Shown: positions 1-9,440, counted from the stretch's first letter. The stretch is DNA of 26,458 bases from Stentor coeruleus (GCA_001970955.1 MPUH01001005.1:1-26458), one strand, 5' to 3'. Program-made: numbers and translations. Notes: generated by a model not told the origin, from the sequence alone.

Positions 1-628
1 ACTATACATACTGATTTCACATAAATTATATATCTACTATTTCACATAAAGTTTACATAGTTTAAACATAAATTATTATAACATTTAAGTCACCTTAAAG
101 TTCAGGAAGAATAATTATAATATATTAATTATTAAAGGACCTAGAGTTTAAAAAAGCTAGAGTAAAAAAGAAATATCTTATGATAGAATGCTCTGAAAAA
201 TATATTTTTTTTATGCTTTTATAATATTGGATTTTTAAAATTAATCAGAGTATCTATTAAATTAATTTTTTATTATCTGATTATATATAATAAATGAAAT
301 ATCGAAACCAATTTATAATAATATATCCCTTTCTCTTCCACAGTTTCTCTCTCTAAATTTCTCTATTTTATTCTGTATCTAAATCTAAATCTCAATTTAA
401 ATTTAATTTCTAAATTCTCATTTTCTATCCTCTTAACTACCGTTCTCCAACCTTCAAGCTTCAACTACAAAAAAATCAACAAAAGCCCACTTTTTTACTT
501 CAAAACTGAAAATTACCCTCAATCATTATCACCTCCAAAACAAACCCCATTCTCCCTCAATACCTTTCAGAGTCCTTAAACAATAAAATTTATCAAACTT
601 CACATACTTAATCCATTAATGGTATATA
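1..628. other. Intergenic, 5' flank of the secreted-protein gene
   Basis: AT-rich DNA with no credible reading frame. The last 300 bases are strikingly C-rich and G-poor on the plus strand: positions 481-600 hold about 35 C and 4 G. The same strand bias appears upstream of other genes here, so this is probably leader or promoter sequence. I recognise no specific promoter element. Confidence 0.5.
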
Positions 629-1564
629 ATGAAAGTATTTAGTCTTTTAGTATTACTATGTCTCAGTTCAGCAATGAATTTCGAGACCTTCGAGCCCGAA
701 CCGTATCAGAACTTCTTTAAAGGCCTTCTCCTAGGTCTGGGAAGCGGCAGCACCCAATGCGAAAAAGATTCCAACATTCTAAGCCATGAGTTCGGAATCC
801 TTTATCAAGACATTCTAAATGCTGAAACTAATAGTTACTTACCAATCATCAGTGATTTGGTGAACATCAAATCTGATCTTGATAAAGCTGAAGTTTCCTG
901 CGACCTAAATGGCCTGACTAAAAAAATCGCCAAACTCCTTGGCCCATCAGGTAAAGCAACAATAATGCGCAATTATGCTTTTCATTCTGGAGAAATAAAT
1001 GCTGATCTTAAGAAAATTGAGCATTGTGCTGAAAATATTTATGATTGTGGTCAAAGTGCTGGAAGCATTTTCAAGCTTATGGTAGGGTGGAGCTTGCATT
1101 CAACTCTTGAAGAGGGAATTGAAAGTGAAATTGATTTGACTTCAGGGAATATTGTAGATTTATTTGAAGGGATTTTTAATACTGTTGAATGGGATGCTCC
1201 TGATTTCTGCAAGGATATGTTTAATATGATGCCCAAGGCTAAAGATGTGGCAAATCAGATTGTTGGAATGCTGTCAGGGAAAACTCAAGATGCTCAAGAA
1301 TTTATTAAGAGCGCTATAAATTTGTGGACTGAAGAAGCCGTGATTAGTGATTGTGCTTTGCATTATGGGGGAATGCTTATGTATGTGATTCCTAATATAG
1401 CTTCGAATGATCATATTTGGAGGCTGGCATATTATGCTGAAACTCAAAACTTTATGAGCTATGTGAATTATATTACAACGAGTTGTGTTAAGAATTATGG
1501 AAAATGTGGTGTGACAATGGGCAATATGATTAATTTGCTTTTGAAGTACACCAATTCACTTTAA
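629..1564 (+). CDS. Secreted Cys-containing protein of unknown function
   Basis: Encodes 311 residues. Residues 1-15 form a hydrophobic signal peptide (short basic start, VFSLLVLLCL core, SSA end), so the product should enter the secretory pathway. The mature part carries eight cysteines spread along its length, an even number compatible with four disulfides. It has no transmembrane segment and no C-terminal hydrophobic tail, so it is probably released or held in a vesicle. I recognise no catalytic motif. The sequence after the signal (NFFKGLLLGLG) looks amphipathic. The start is the first ATG in frame, just after a C-rich, G-poor leader. The stop is TAA, followed by a G-rich, C-poor tail. 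The family is not recognised; a ciliate-specific secreted family is the best guess. Confidence 0.8.
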   Translation: MKVFSLLVLLCLSSAMNFETFEPEPYQNFFKGLLLGLGSGSTQCEKDSNILSHEFGILYQDILNAETNSYLPIISDLVNIKSDLDKAEVSCDLNGLTKKIAKLLGPSGKATIMRNYAFHSGEINADLKKIEHCAENIYDCGQSAGSIFKLMVGWSLHSTLEEGIESEIDLTSGNIVDLFEGIFNTVEWDAPDFCKDMFNMMPKAKDVANQIVGMLSGKTQDAQEFIKSAINLWTEEAVISDCALHYGGMLMYVIPNIASNDHIWRLAYYAETQNFMSYVNYITTSCVKNYGKCGVTMGNMINLLLKYTNSL

Positions 1565-2461
1565 GATTTAGTTAGTTATTATGGATTGATTTTAGATTGT
1601 TGATGGATAAAGTTGAATGGATATTAGATAAAAATTTTGATGAGGTAAAGAGGATTTCATATAAAGAATTATAGGCTTTTTATATAATGTATTAGGTGCT
1701 AACAATTTTATGATAAAGAAGTGTATAAAAATGAGTGATGAGAAAAATATTATTATCAGTGGAATGATAAAATTTATACTCGAAATGAATAGGAAGTTTT
1801 GCAATTTGAAGAAAAGCAAACTATAGTTTTATAGTTTAGCTTTTTATTTTGTAAAAAAATACATATGCATTTATTATTATTCCTGTTTATTTTCAGCATT
1901 ACAAAATATTTTATTAGATAATTTTTATTAAATACTATATATCACTTTATATAAATTTACGTTTAAAATTCATATTTCACTAACAACAATATAATCCTTA
2001 TCAGTATATCATATAGAATTTTAATCATAAAAATCATTCTAGAACCATAAAAAATATAAACCCAAATAAAAATCCTAATCTATCTACCCTCCTACCAAAT
2101 TCTAAATCTATCNTAATCCTTATCAGTATATCATATAGAATTTTAATCATAAAAATCATTCTAGAACCATAAAAAATTATAAACCCAAATAAAAATCCTA
2201 ATCTATCTACCCTCCTACCAAATTCTAAATCTATTAACCTCTCTTCATTTTTATAACATTAGCTACTATTTTCACAAAAGTTGACCCTTTATACTTTCTA
2301 TTTCTAAACTTATCTAAAAATATAATCAAAAAATCTTATTAATAATATAACTATCCATAAAATCTATGTGAAATCCAGATCACACTTCAAGTGACCTTAA
2401 TAACATAATAATCATTTCATAATCAAAAGAAAAGACCCTACATAAAGTAGATTATCTAAAA
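1565..2461. other. Intergenic, with a duplicated contig edge
   Basis: No gene seen. The first 120 bases after the upstream stop are nearly free of C (26 G, 2 C). The middle holds the repeat around the N at 2113, listed separately. Minus-strand open stretches here are low-complexity Phe/Ile/Leu-rich shadows. Confidence 0.5.
1992..2234. repeat. Direct duplication flanking a single N (assembly join)
   Basis: About 120 bases at 1992-2111 recur at 2114-2234 with one inserted T, separated by a single N at 2113. A copy ending exactly at an N and restarting right after it is what an unmerged contig overlap looks like. Two other N positions in the window show the same pattern, so I read this as an assembly artefact. 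Confidence 0.85.
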
Positions 2462-2716
2462 CTATGCTATTTTTTGCTTTTTTGAGCAGATTGTTACTGC
2501 TAATACCAACATTAAAATCCCAAACAACCCTACTGCCAGTAACGCTTGTGGTATTCTCACAGCCCAAACTTTATCAATGAAATATCCATGCACCCAATGA
2601 CTTGAATCAGCAAATGGCTAAATATCCCTTACAACAATAAAAATCCAAGTTGAATAGTACAAGAAAATGAATACGCCAAGGCTCGCAAGTCCATTTCCAA
2701 CAGTTTTCGATGACAT
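2462..2716 (-). CDS. DPM2: DPM2-like subunit of dolichol-phosphate-mannose synthase
   Basis: A 79-residue protein appears once a 15-nt intron (2618-2632) is removed; without that step the frame is broken by TAG. DPM2 is the small ER membrane subunit that stabilises DPM synthase, which makes the mannose donor for GPI anchors, N-glycans and O-mannose. Two hydrophobic helices are visible (about residues 10-28 and 50-72), joined by a short loop. The family core is clear: an aromatic YYSTWIFIV stretch ending helix 1, then PFADSSHWVHGYF, matching the conserved PF-D-x-H-x-x-H-x-YF pattern, then a small residue-rich second helix beginning after AVRIP. The length fits the family (about 80-85 residues). 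The C-terminus is lysine-rich (SKKQK), as expected for a cytosolic tail of an ER protein. Start and stop are ATG and TAG. Confidence 0.88.
2618..2632 (-). other. DPM2: 15-nt intron in DPM2
   Basis: The intron reads GTAAGGGATATTTAG on the minus strand: GT start, A at position 10, T at 11, TAG end. It lies between codons (phase 0) after residue 28. Removal joins the end of helix 1 (WIFIV) directly to the conserved PFADS loop, as in other DPM2 proteins, which strongly supports splicing. Confidence 0.88.
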
Positions 2717-3523
2717 TTATATTTATAACATAAAATAGTATATGCGAATGAATAACCAATTTTTTTTCATTAACGCACATCGTTTATAGGATGAAGAATT
2801 TCAAAAAACACTCAAAGAAAAACATGAAAAGCTAGAAATTATAAAGATTGAGAGAAAAATTAGAAGCTTATTACAAAAATATGCTATAAAAGAAGATAAT
2901 TAGCAAATGCTGGAGCATAGTCAAGCTATAATTCCTAACGAATGCTAATATTTATAGCAATCTAAAACTTCTTATCAAGTCTCAATTTTCCTAAAAAGTC
3001 TGATTAAACTCGAAAATATTAACCTTATGTAATATTTATTGATGACTTGCCAATAAATGAAACATCAGGCAGGAAAGTTGAATTCTTGCAAAAAGATTCT
3101 TAGTCTATATCTTTTGATACCCCCAGCAAGGTTCCTAACCAGCTAGATATATACTCATAATTAAACTTCTAAGTTATTTTCATACCAAATTTTAATGCTT
3201 TAGCCCTTTCAGATAATTAACTATAATACCTTTATATTTAGCTTTATAGCTTAGAACTAACCACATGATATTATCCTATCAAATATTTACAACAAAAACT
3301 CTGCTTACTTTACTTTTGTCCTACCAAAAACTTATATAAATATCTTAGCATTTTCATAAAACTATAATTACCTCATTTCTTATATTCAAAATTCCCAACC
3401 TCACTTGATCAAATACTTTTTTCAATTGAAACTACGCCTAAAACCTCTAATATCATCATCTAATATAGAATTTTACTCTTTCACCTAAAAAAAAATCAAT
3501 AAATATTTCTCCCAACCTAAAAA
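2717..3523. other. Intergenic between divergent DPM2 and kinesin, with possible coding relic
   Basis: Promoter space for two divergent genes. On the plus strand from about 2790 to 2905 an open stretch reads as a charged, coiled-coil-like peptide (starting DEEFQKTLKEKHEK). It is then interrupted repeatedly by TAG and TAA, and a second stretch follows in another frame near 3036-3105. None of these stops fits a 15-nt GT...TAG intron. It may be a decayed gene fragment or chance. No named element seen. Confidence 0.3.
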
Positions 3524-5485
3524 ATGGAATCAAGTACCAGGATTTCAGTTGCAGTTCGAATGCGTCCTTTGCTCAAAGAAGAGCAAGATCAGGGTCACAC
3601 AAATTCTAAAGTGTTTATAGACTCAGGAGAAAAAGCAATAGTGTAATTTTCATCTAGAGTTTCGTCAACGGATCAGAAACAACAAAAAAAATATTTCTTT
3701 GATTGTGTGTTTGATGAGCTGACAACTCAAGAAGAGCTTTTCAACTATACAAAAATCCCAGAGTTGCTAAAAAAAGTGGTCCAAGGCTTTAACGCGACAA
3801 TCTTCGCATACGGCCAAACAGGTTCTGGTAAGACTTTTACAATGGAAGGCTACGATTACAATTCCTTAAAACCAATTATCAAAGTAATACCCATTTAGGA
3901 AAGTGATAAACAAGGCCTAGTGCCAAGAGTGGTCCACTCACTATTTTCTGAAATAAAAACCATGCCACAAAACATTGAATACACAGTATATGCCACATAC
4001 ATGCAAGTCTACCAAGAAAAAATATATGATTTATTAAACCCAGCACAATTAAAACCAAACTCAGCAGGGTTGAAAATGCGTTGGAGCAAGCATGACGAGT
4101 TTTATGTAGAAAATCTTTATGTACACCCATGCTATAATGCTACAGAAGTTCTTACTCATTTCCATGCAGGGTTAAAAAACAAGGTTATGGCTTCACATAA
4201 TTTGAACTCAGCATCTTCAAGATCGCATTGTATATTGTCATTGATTATTGAAGGAGTTGATACTGAAGCTGGGGGAATTTTTTCTAGTAAACTACAGCTT
4301 GTTGACTTGGCTGGGAGTGAAAGGGTGAGTATGACTGGAAATGAAGGTCCAGCTTTAAAAGAGAGCATTGAGATTAATAAAAGCCTTTTTACTTTAAGGC
4401 AAGTTATAACAACTTTATCTGGGAATAGGGAAGGGGAGTCAGCTTTTGTCCCATATAGAGACTCAAAGCTAACGAGTTTGCTTAAACAGTCAATTGGGGG
4501 AAATAGCTATTGCTTAATGATAGCTTGCCTTAGTCCTTCTGATATGTATTATGATGAAAATATAAGTACATTGACTTATGCGACTAAAGCTAACTGCATA
4601 TCTAACGATCCAGTAAAAAACCTTGACCCAAAGACTAAGTTAGTTAAGGATCTTAGAGTATTAGCTATATAGAAAGAAATCAAAGGGTTGAAAAAAGAAC
4701 TCAATGAAGCTTATGAGCAGATAAACATGCTGACTGGATTAGCTAATATAAACAACCCAAAAAAAGGTATGAAGGTAAAGGAAAATGCTAATTTTCCTAT
4801 AGACATATTCCAAGGGCAGAAGTATCAAAGCTCGAAAAATAATCTACAAATCGCCCCAAGGACTAAATCGGCCATAACAGCTGTAAGACCAAATGAACCT
4901 TTTGCTTTAAGCTTGGAAATGCTGAGTGAAAACCTACATGATTCAGTTAAAATGATTAAGGATCTTATGGGTTCTAATCAAAAACTCAAAGATTTAGTCA
5001 ATGAGCTGAGCAATATAAAAAAAAATCAAGATGCTGAAATCGCTCAACTACACGCTGAGAACCAGAATTTACTAGAAAAAGTTGAGAGCTTAGAAAATGA
5101 GTCAAGTGTCGTAGGCAAGCTGCAACAGGAAAAGCAAAATCTCATAAGCCGCTTAAGTGCTTTAGAAAGGGAAAATCGACAAGCTCCAGTTATATTTCCA
5201 ACAAAGGAACGTAAAAATGAATGGGCTTGGAAATCTAAAAGGACCATAGTAAGAGCTGGTAACCATTATATAGATTCACCAGGCCAATTTATAGATAAAG
5301 ACCACTACCAAAGGTACCAAAGCGTAAGACCAAGCACAAGGGTCAAAATGGACAGATCAGCCGAAAGCACAGAGCCAGCCAAAAGCGAGTTATCACCTGA
5401 TAGCAAAATCAGAGATGATACTTTATCTTCATTATCAGTTCTGTACAATAAAACCCGAGCCAAAAATAATAACACGACTTTTTAA
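3524..5485 (+). CDS. Kinesin with N-terminal motor domain (exons interrupted by 15-nt introns)
   Basis: A microtubule motor ATPase. In-frame TAA/TAG at 3644, 3896 and 4670 all disappear when three 15-nt introns are removed, giving a protein of about 638 residues, or 633 if a fourth candidate at 5259 is also removed. The start MESSTRISVAVRMRPL is the classic kinesin first strand (VxVRxRPL). Then come the P-loop GQTGSGKT, switch I NSASSRSH, switch II DLAGSER, and the neck entry LTYATKA near residue 350. A heptad-rich coiled coil follows (KEIKGLKKELNEAYEQ and about 5000-5190), ending in a polar, basic tail. This N-terminal motor layout predicts plus-end-directed movement. Subfamily is uncertain: the neck resembles kinesin-2-like sequences but the protein is short. 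The gene ends only 22 nt from the convergent helicase stop. Confidence 0.93.
3643..3657 (+). other. 15-nt intron 1 of kinesin gene
   Basis: GTAATTTTCATCTAG: GT start, A at position 10, TAG end. It splits a codon after base 2 (phase 2), so its own TAA is in frame and breaks the genomic ORF. Splicing gives EKAIVVSSTD just before the conserved YFFDCVFDE. Confidence 0.9.
3884..3898 (+). other. 15-nt intron 2 of kinesin gene
   Basis: GTAATACCCATTTAG, phase 0, A at position 10. Splicing joins PIIK to ESDKQGLVPRVV. The GLVPR segment is the expected kinesin sequence following the P-loop region, so reading the TAG as a sense codon is not needed. Confidence 0.92.
4658..4672 (+). other. 15-nt intron 3 of kinesin gene
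   Basis: GTATTAGCTATATAG, phase 0, A at position 10. Splicing joins LVKDLR to KEIKGLKKEL, restoring the continuous neck coiled coil typical of kinesins. Confidence 0.9.
5259..5273 (+). other. Candidate hidden 15-nt intron 4 of kinesin gene (phase 1)
   Basis: GTAACCATTATATAG matches the same pattern (GTA start, A at 10, T at 11, TAG end) but sits in phase 1, so leaving it in does not create a stop. Removal would shorten the tail by five residues (GNHYI) and leave RADSPGQF. The pattern match is the only evidence; the tail is not conserved enough to decide. Confidence 0.6.
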
Positions 5486-5507
5486 ATAACCTAAAAACTA
5501 AAAAAGA

Positions 5508-6989
5508 CTAGTAATTATTTCTATAAAACCTCTTATTTCTGGTTCTTCCATAACTACTCACTGCAGTCCTTTCTAGCCAGTCAGGGATTTCTTGATTGTT
5601 TTCACAAAGTATCGCATAGATGTCTTTATATAAATTCCTGTTTTTTTCATTGACAAAAGATATCGCGGAGCCGTTATTACCTATACGCCCAGTCCTGCCA
5701 ATTCTGTGTGTGTAGTCTTGGATATTGCCTGGGAAATCGTAATTGATGACATAACTCACATTTGGGATGTCTAAACCCCTAGAAGCTACATCAGTAGCCA
5801 CTAAAATCGCCTCTTTGCTATTCTTAAAATCATTCAATGCCCTTTCACGTTCAATCTGAGTCTTATCCCCATGTATTGTATTAGACTTTTTCCCTATATT
5901 TAGTAAGAAATCATTAAGCTGATTAGCCATCATTTTAGTCTCAGAGAATATCAGAACTAGCCCACTTATATCATTAAGGATTTTTCTCAAATGCAATAAC
6001 TTATTATCATCTTCAACATATTGGATCTCTTGAGTTATATGCTGAACTGTTGATCCAACTTTACCTATAGCTAGAAACACATAATCATTCATAAACTGTG
6101 CGGCTAAGTCTTGGATTACAGTAGGGAATGTTGCTGAGCACATAATAGTTTCGCGTTTATTATCCTTCATTGAATCAAGAATAGTTCGTATTTGTGGCTC
6201 AAAGCCCATGTCGAACATCATATCAGCTTCATCAATGACTAGATATTTGACTAAGGATAAGTCAATTTTACCTCTGTTTATAAAGTCTATAAGCCGTCCT
6301 GGTGTGGCAACTATGATATCAGCTCCTCTTGCTAGCTCTTTTGATTGGATTTTAGGGTCGGCTCCACCATAGACTGCGACTATGCGGATGCCAGTCAAAT
6401 GAGCAAATTTAAGAGCTTCTTCATATATTTGAATAGACAACTCACGGGTAGGAGCTAAAATACAAGACACTGGTTGGGCACTTCTAGCTACAGTTGAAGT
6501 CGGTGGACGCTCACTAAGCATCTTTGCAATAACTGGGACTAAATATGATGCTGTTTTACCTGAGCCAGTTTGTGCACAAGCCATTATATCCCTTCTACTA
6601 AGGATTATTGGAATTGCACATTTTTGCACAGGTGTTGGCGCTGAATAGCCCATTCTTTGGATATTATCTAGTAAGCATTTATGGACTTCGCAGTCGCTAA
6701 AACTTGTCATTTCAGGGAATTCTTCACTTGTTTCTACAGGTATATCTTCATATTGATCTAGATTTGACCCTTTAACTTGCTTGCCAAAAAGTTTTTCTGT
6801 CTCTTCGAAAATAAAATTGTCTATTGTCCCTAATCTTCGGTCTCGCTTACCCCAGTCTGTGAGGCTCTTGATTGTAGCACCACGGTTTTGTAAGAATCTT
6901 TCAAATTTCGATTCAGTTTGTGGTTGGGATTCTTCCATTGCTGCTCGTTTGTGAGGTGGGATATATCTACCTTGAGTTTTGCCTTCCAT
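5508..6989 (-). CDS. DED1: DEAD-box RNA helicase, DED1/DDX3 type
   Basis: An ATP-dependent RNA helicase of the Ded1/DDX3 group, which helps scan mRNA 5' leaders in translation initiation. I start at the ATG at 6989 (493 residues) because MEGKTQGRYIPPHKR carries the family's N-terminal GRYIPPH eIF4E-binding-type motif. A longer frame adds 19 non-conserved residues from 7046. Motifs in order: Q motif (SAPTPVQ), motif I AQTGSGKT, Ia PTRELSIQ, GG, Ib TPGR, II DEAD, III SAT, V RGLD and VI HRIGRTGR. All catalytic residues are present. The Arg/Gly-rich C-terminal tail usual in DDX3 is short here (SYGRTRNKRFYRNNY). No 15-nt intron pattern found inside. Transcribed towards the kinesin gene. Confidence 0.95.
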   Translation of the reverse strand: MEGKTQGRYIPPHKRAAMEESQPQTESKFERFLQNRGATIKSLTDWGKRDRRLGTIDNFIFEETEKLFGKQVKGSNLDQYEDIPVETSEEFPEMTSFSDCEVHKCLLDNIQRMGYSAPTPVQKCAIPIILSRRDIMACAQTGSGKTASYLVPVIAKMLSERPPTSTVARSAQPVSCILAPTRELSIQIYEEALKFAHLTGIRIVAVYGGADPKIQSKELARGADIIVATPGRLIDFINRGKIDLSLVKYLVIDEADMMFDMGFEPQIRTILDSMKDNKRETIMCSATFPTVIQDLAAQFMNDYVFLAIGKVGSTVQHITQEIQYVEDDNKLLHLRKILNDISGLVLIFSETKMMANQLNDFLLNIGKKSNTIHGDKTQIERERALNDFKNSKEAILVATDVASRGLDIPNVSYVINYDFPGNIQDYTHRIGRTGRIGNNGSAISFVNEKNRNLYKDIYAILCENNQEIPDWLERTAVSSYGRTRNKRFYRNNY

Positions 6990-7046
6990 ATTTATAAGGT
7001 TTGAAGTTTTGATGAGAAAATGGGTTTTTGTTAGAGAAAAATGCAT

Positions 7047-7460
7047 GTCATAAGCATTAAAAGTTGAGTTTATAAAGAGCTTTAGAGGTTAAGGGAAATA
7101 TAAGATAGTTGGGGTTTGGGAAGAGAAAAAAAGGTTGATGCGAATAGAGAGTGGTATTGCATGATGAAATGCTTGGTTTTTTTTAAATGTAAGTGGAAGG
7201 ATTCTAGATTTTTTGTGAAAGGATTTGTGGGAAAATAAAATTAAACATATTATTAAATAAGGAGATTGTTATGATTAGCATTTTGGAATTGCTGATTGTA
7301 TGAAAGTTAAGTTGAATTCACTATATGATGATAGTCTAAAAATATATAGAAAATTCACTAAAGCATCAATCTAAAAAAAGCATAAGCCTGGCATTTCTCA
7401 TATAAAAAAATTACCTGATATGAAATTTTCTTTTGAAAGCAATAATAACTATAAAATAAA
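7047..7460. other. Intergenic between divergent helicase and Cys-rich genes
   Basis: No gene seen. The part next to the helicase start is G-rich and C-free on the plus strand (7081-7140: 21 G, 0 C), which is C-rich in the helicase's own sense. It probably serves as promoter and leader for both genes. Confidence 0.45.
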
Positions 7461-8522
7461 ATGCACGCCTTGCTTTTAATAATATACCTTCTCAAAGTTC
7501 AAGCAGATGACGAATACTCACGTAACTACTGCAGTATCTACACCTGCAAGCCCCCAACGATGAAATTTGATAACATAACTTGCATATACCCTAGCTTACT
7601 TTATTCAACTTACTATCTTTCTCCATGCCCATCATCTCTTCCATACTGCCAACCAAAAACTTTTTCACTAGTCAATGTCACATGCTCAACAACTCCTCCC
7701 AAAGCTGCTCTCTCATCATACCCAGGTGAGCCTTGCAATATTACTTCTGATTGCCTATTTGGAACATGCCTTTCTGGAGTATGCTTTGGGTCAAACAACG
7801 GGGAAAGCTGCACCTCAAGTGCTCAATGTAACCCAGGAAGTCGTTGCCAAAACAATGTCTGTACTGATCTCATTTCAATCGGCAAAACAGGCTGCACAAC
7901 AGATTACGATTGTGTTCCATCAGCAGGTTGTATGAAAAATTCATCAGCAACTTATTGTGCAGCATATTTCTCAGTACCCTCAGGAGATCGTGTGACATCA
8001 TGTTTAAAAGCAACTCAAGGAGGATATTCTCATTTATGCAAAACAGGAGTATGCTTAGTCACTAGTTCTAAAACTTCAATGGGGCAATGTAGTGATGCTC
8101 CAAAATCATTTAAAGCCCATCCTCAAGAGTGTTTAAGTAATAGTGATTGTCAAGGTTTTACAAGCGAATTTAACTATACTGGAGTATGTACTTGTGGAAT
8201 AAACCCTTATGCAACTAGTTACTGCCAACCTTTTATGGGAGATTTGTATGGAGTAAACTATATTAATGCTTATAAAAAGTTCTTATTGAAGAATTATCTT
8301 ATTCAATGCAATACAATGAGAAGGTTTTCTAATGAGTGTTGGAATTTATTTGCTACTAAGACTGAGATGGCAGCTTTGATAATGAGCAAGTTTTTATATG
8401 AGAATTACCCATTGTTACAAAATAATGATCCTTGTATACAGGAGATTTACTTTGCTAGCTATTATGGGATCGATGGCTTTTCTGGAATTTTATATTTGGC
8501 TAGCTTGTGGATGATTAGTTAA
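7461..8522 (+). CDS. Cys-rich secreted or GPI-anchored protein
   Basis: Encodes 353 residues. The N-terminus (ALLLIIYLLKVQA) is a signal peptide. The middle, about residues 85-215, is packed with cysteines in repeated modules such as GEPCNITSDCLFGTCLSGVC and GESCTSSAQCNPGSRC. This spacing resembles Dickkopf-N/EB-type or EGF-like disulfide modules that are abundant in ciliate surface proteins. The last 14 residues (FSGILYLASLWMIS) are hydrophobic after DG, which would suit a GPI-anchor signal; a short membrane tail is the alternative. Several N-x-S/T sites are present. The exact ligand or role is unknown. The downstream 120 bases hold 33 G and 3 C, the same tail bias seen after the gene at 629. 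Confidence 0.8.
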   Translation: MHALLLIIYLLKVQADDEYSRNYCSIYTCKPPTMKFDNITCIYPSLLYSTYYLSPCPSSLPYCQPKTFSLVNVTCSTTPPKAALSSYPGEPCNITSDCLFGTCLSGVCFGSNNGESCTSSAQCNPGSRCQNNVCTDLISIGKTGCTTDYDCVPSAGCMKNSSATYCAAYFSVPSGDRVTSCLKATQGGYSHLCKTGVCLVTSSKTSMGQCSDAPKSFKAHPQECLSNSDCQGFTSEFNYTGVCTCGINPYATSYCQPFMGDLYGVNYINAYKKFLLKNYLIQCNTMRRFSNECWNLFATKTEMAALIMSKFLYENYPLLQNNDPCIQEIYFASYYGIDGFSGILYLASLWMIS

Positions 8523-9116
8523 TTTAGATTATGAATAGAGTTTGAGATTATAGATTAAAGGAGGAATTGGTTTTGGTTATGATGAAAGCTATGGAGGGAG
8601 TATTCATTTAGATTTTTTTGAGGTACTGAATTAAAGGTGGAAGTATGGTTTAAAGAAATTGGAATATGGTTGAATATATTTTTTAGAGATTTTTGAAGGT
8701 TTAAGGTTTTATTGAATATTAGGGGATATGCAGCTTAGATAAAGGATATATAAAAGAGATTGATTATTTTATGAAGATAGAAAGATAAAATACAAGAAAA
8801 GTACTGAAAAAATGATAGTTTGTAGTATAGGATTTCAGTTATTAAAAAAAATCAATTAAAACTAAACTTTTACCTAAAAATATTTGGATTAAACTATGAA
8901 AAAAATTATTTAGCCAAAGATTTCAATATAATTTACTGGGTCTTATTTCATAAACTAAATTTACTTTATTATCATTTACCACTAATTTGTTTAAGTTATT
9001 TTCAAGCATTCAATTAAATTGCTTGATAAACTTAATTTAAATCCGATGTCATAGTTATAAAACTTCAAAATCAAGAATAATGCAAATAACTCTTATCAAT
9101 AATAAATACCAATTCA
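8523..9116. other. Intergenic, purine-rich then AT-rich
   Basis: No supported gene. The first 350 bases are G/A-rich with little C; the rest is plain AT-rich DNA leading into the transposase relic. Confidence 0.4.
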
Positions 9117-9440
9117 TAATGACTGATAAATAGTAATAAATCTATTCCTTAAACTTTTCGATGATTTTTTTGCAAAGTTGCGAATTTGATTGATTCCGTT
9201 CCACGTTCCTTCAATGTGGTTTGCATGCTTTCTAGTTCTAACCCTTAAAAGAAATTGGTAGAAGTTCTCCTTTCCTACTTTGCTTTGATGAAAAATATAG
9301 ATAATATCATTCATGAAATTTAAGTTATTTTGAATTATTTTATAATTCAACTAGCAGTACAATGTGCTTTAATTTATGGAATATAAGCAGCCAATGACTT
9401 ATAAAGTTTATATAAGTATAAGGATGAGATCCTCGTTATT
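9117..9440 (-). pseudogene. Relic of an IS1595/ISXO2-like (Merlin-type) DDE transposase
   Basis: The minus-strand peptide around 9200-9250 reads RKHANHIEGTWNGINQIRNF, close to the catalytic C-terminal block of ISXO2/IS1595 transposases (HTN-x-IEG-x-W-x-x-x-K). Upstream on the same strand, in another frame, GSHPYTYINFI resembles the preceding catalytic 'DG-H-x-SY-x-x-FI' block of the same family. Frames change and stops intervene, so no full transposase can be made. The third acidic residue survives as the E of IEG. No terminal repeats were found. This is a dead fragment of a DNA transposon of the Merlin superfamily. Confidence 0.6.

Noticed and set aside
3524..5485. Ciliate code with TAA/TAG as Gln
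   Set aside because: All three in-frame stops lie in exact 15-nt GT...TAG units, and six other long genes show no in-frame TAA/TAG. Splicing explains the data better than reassignment.
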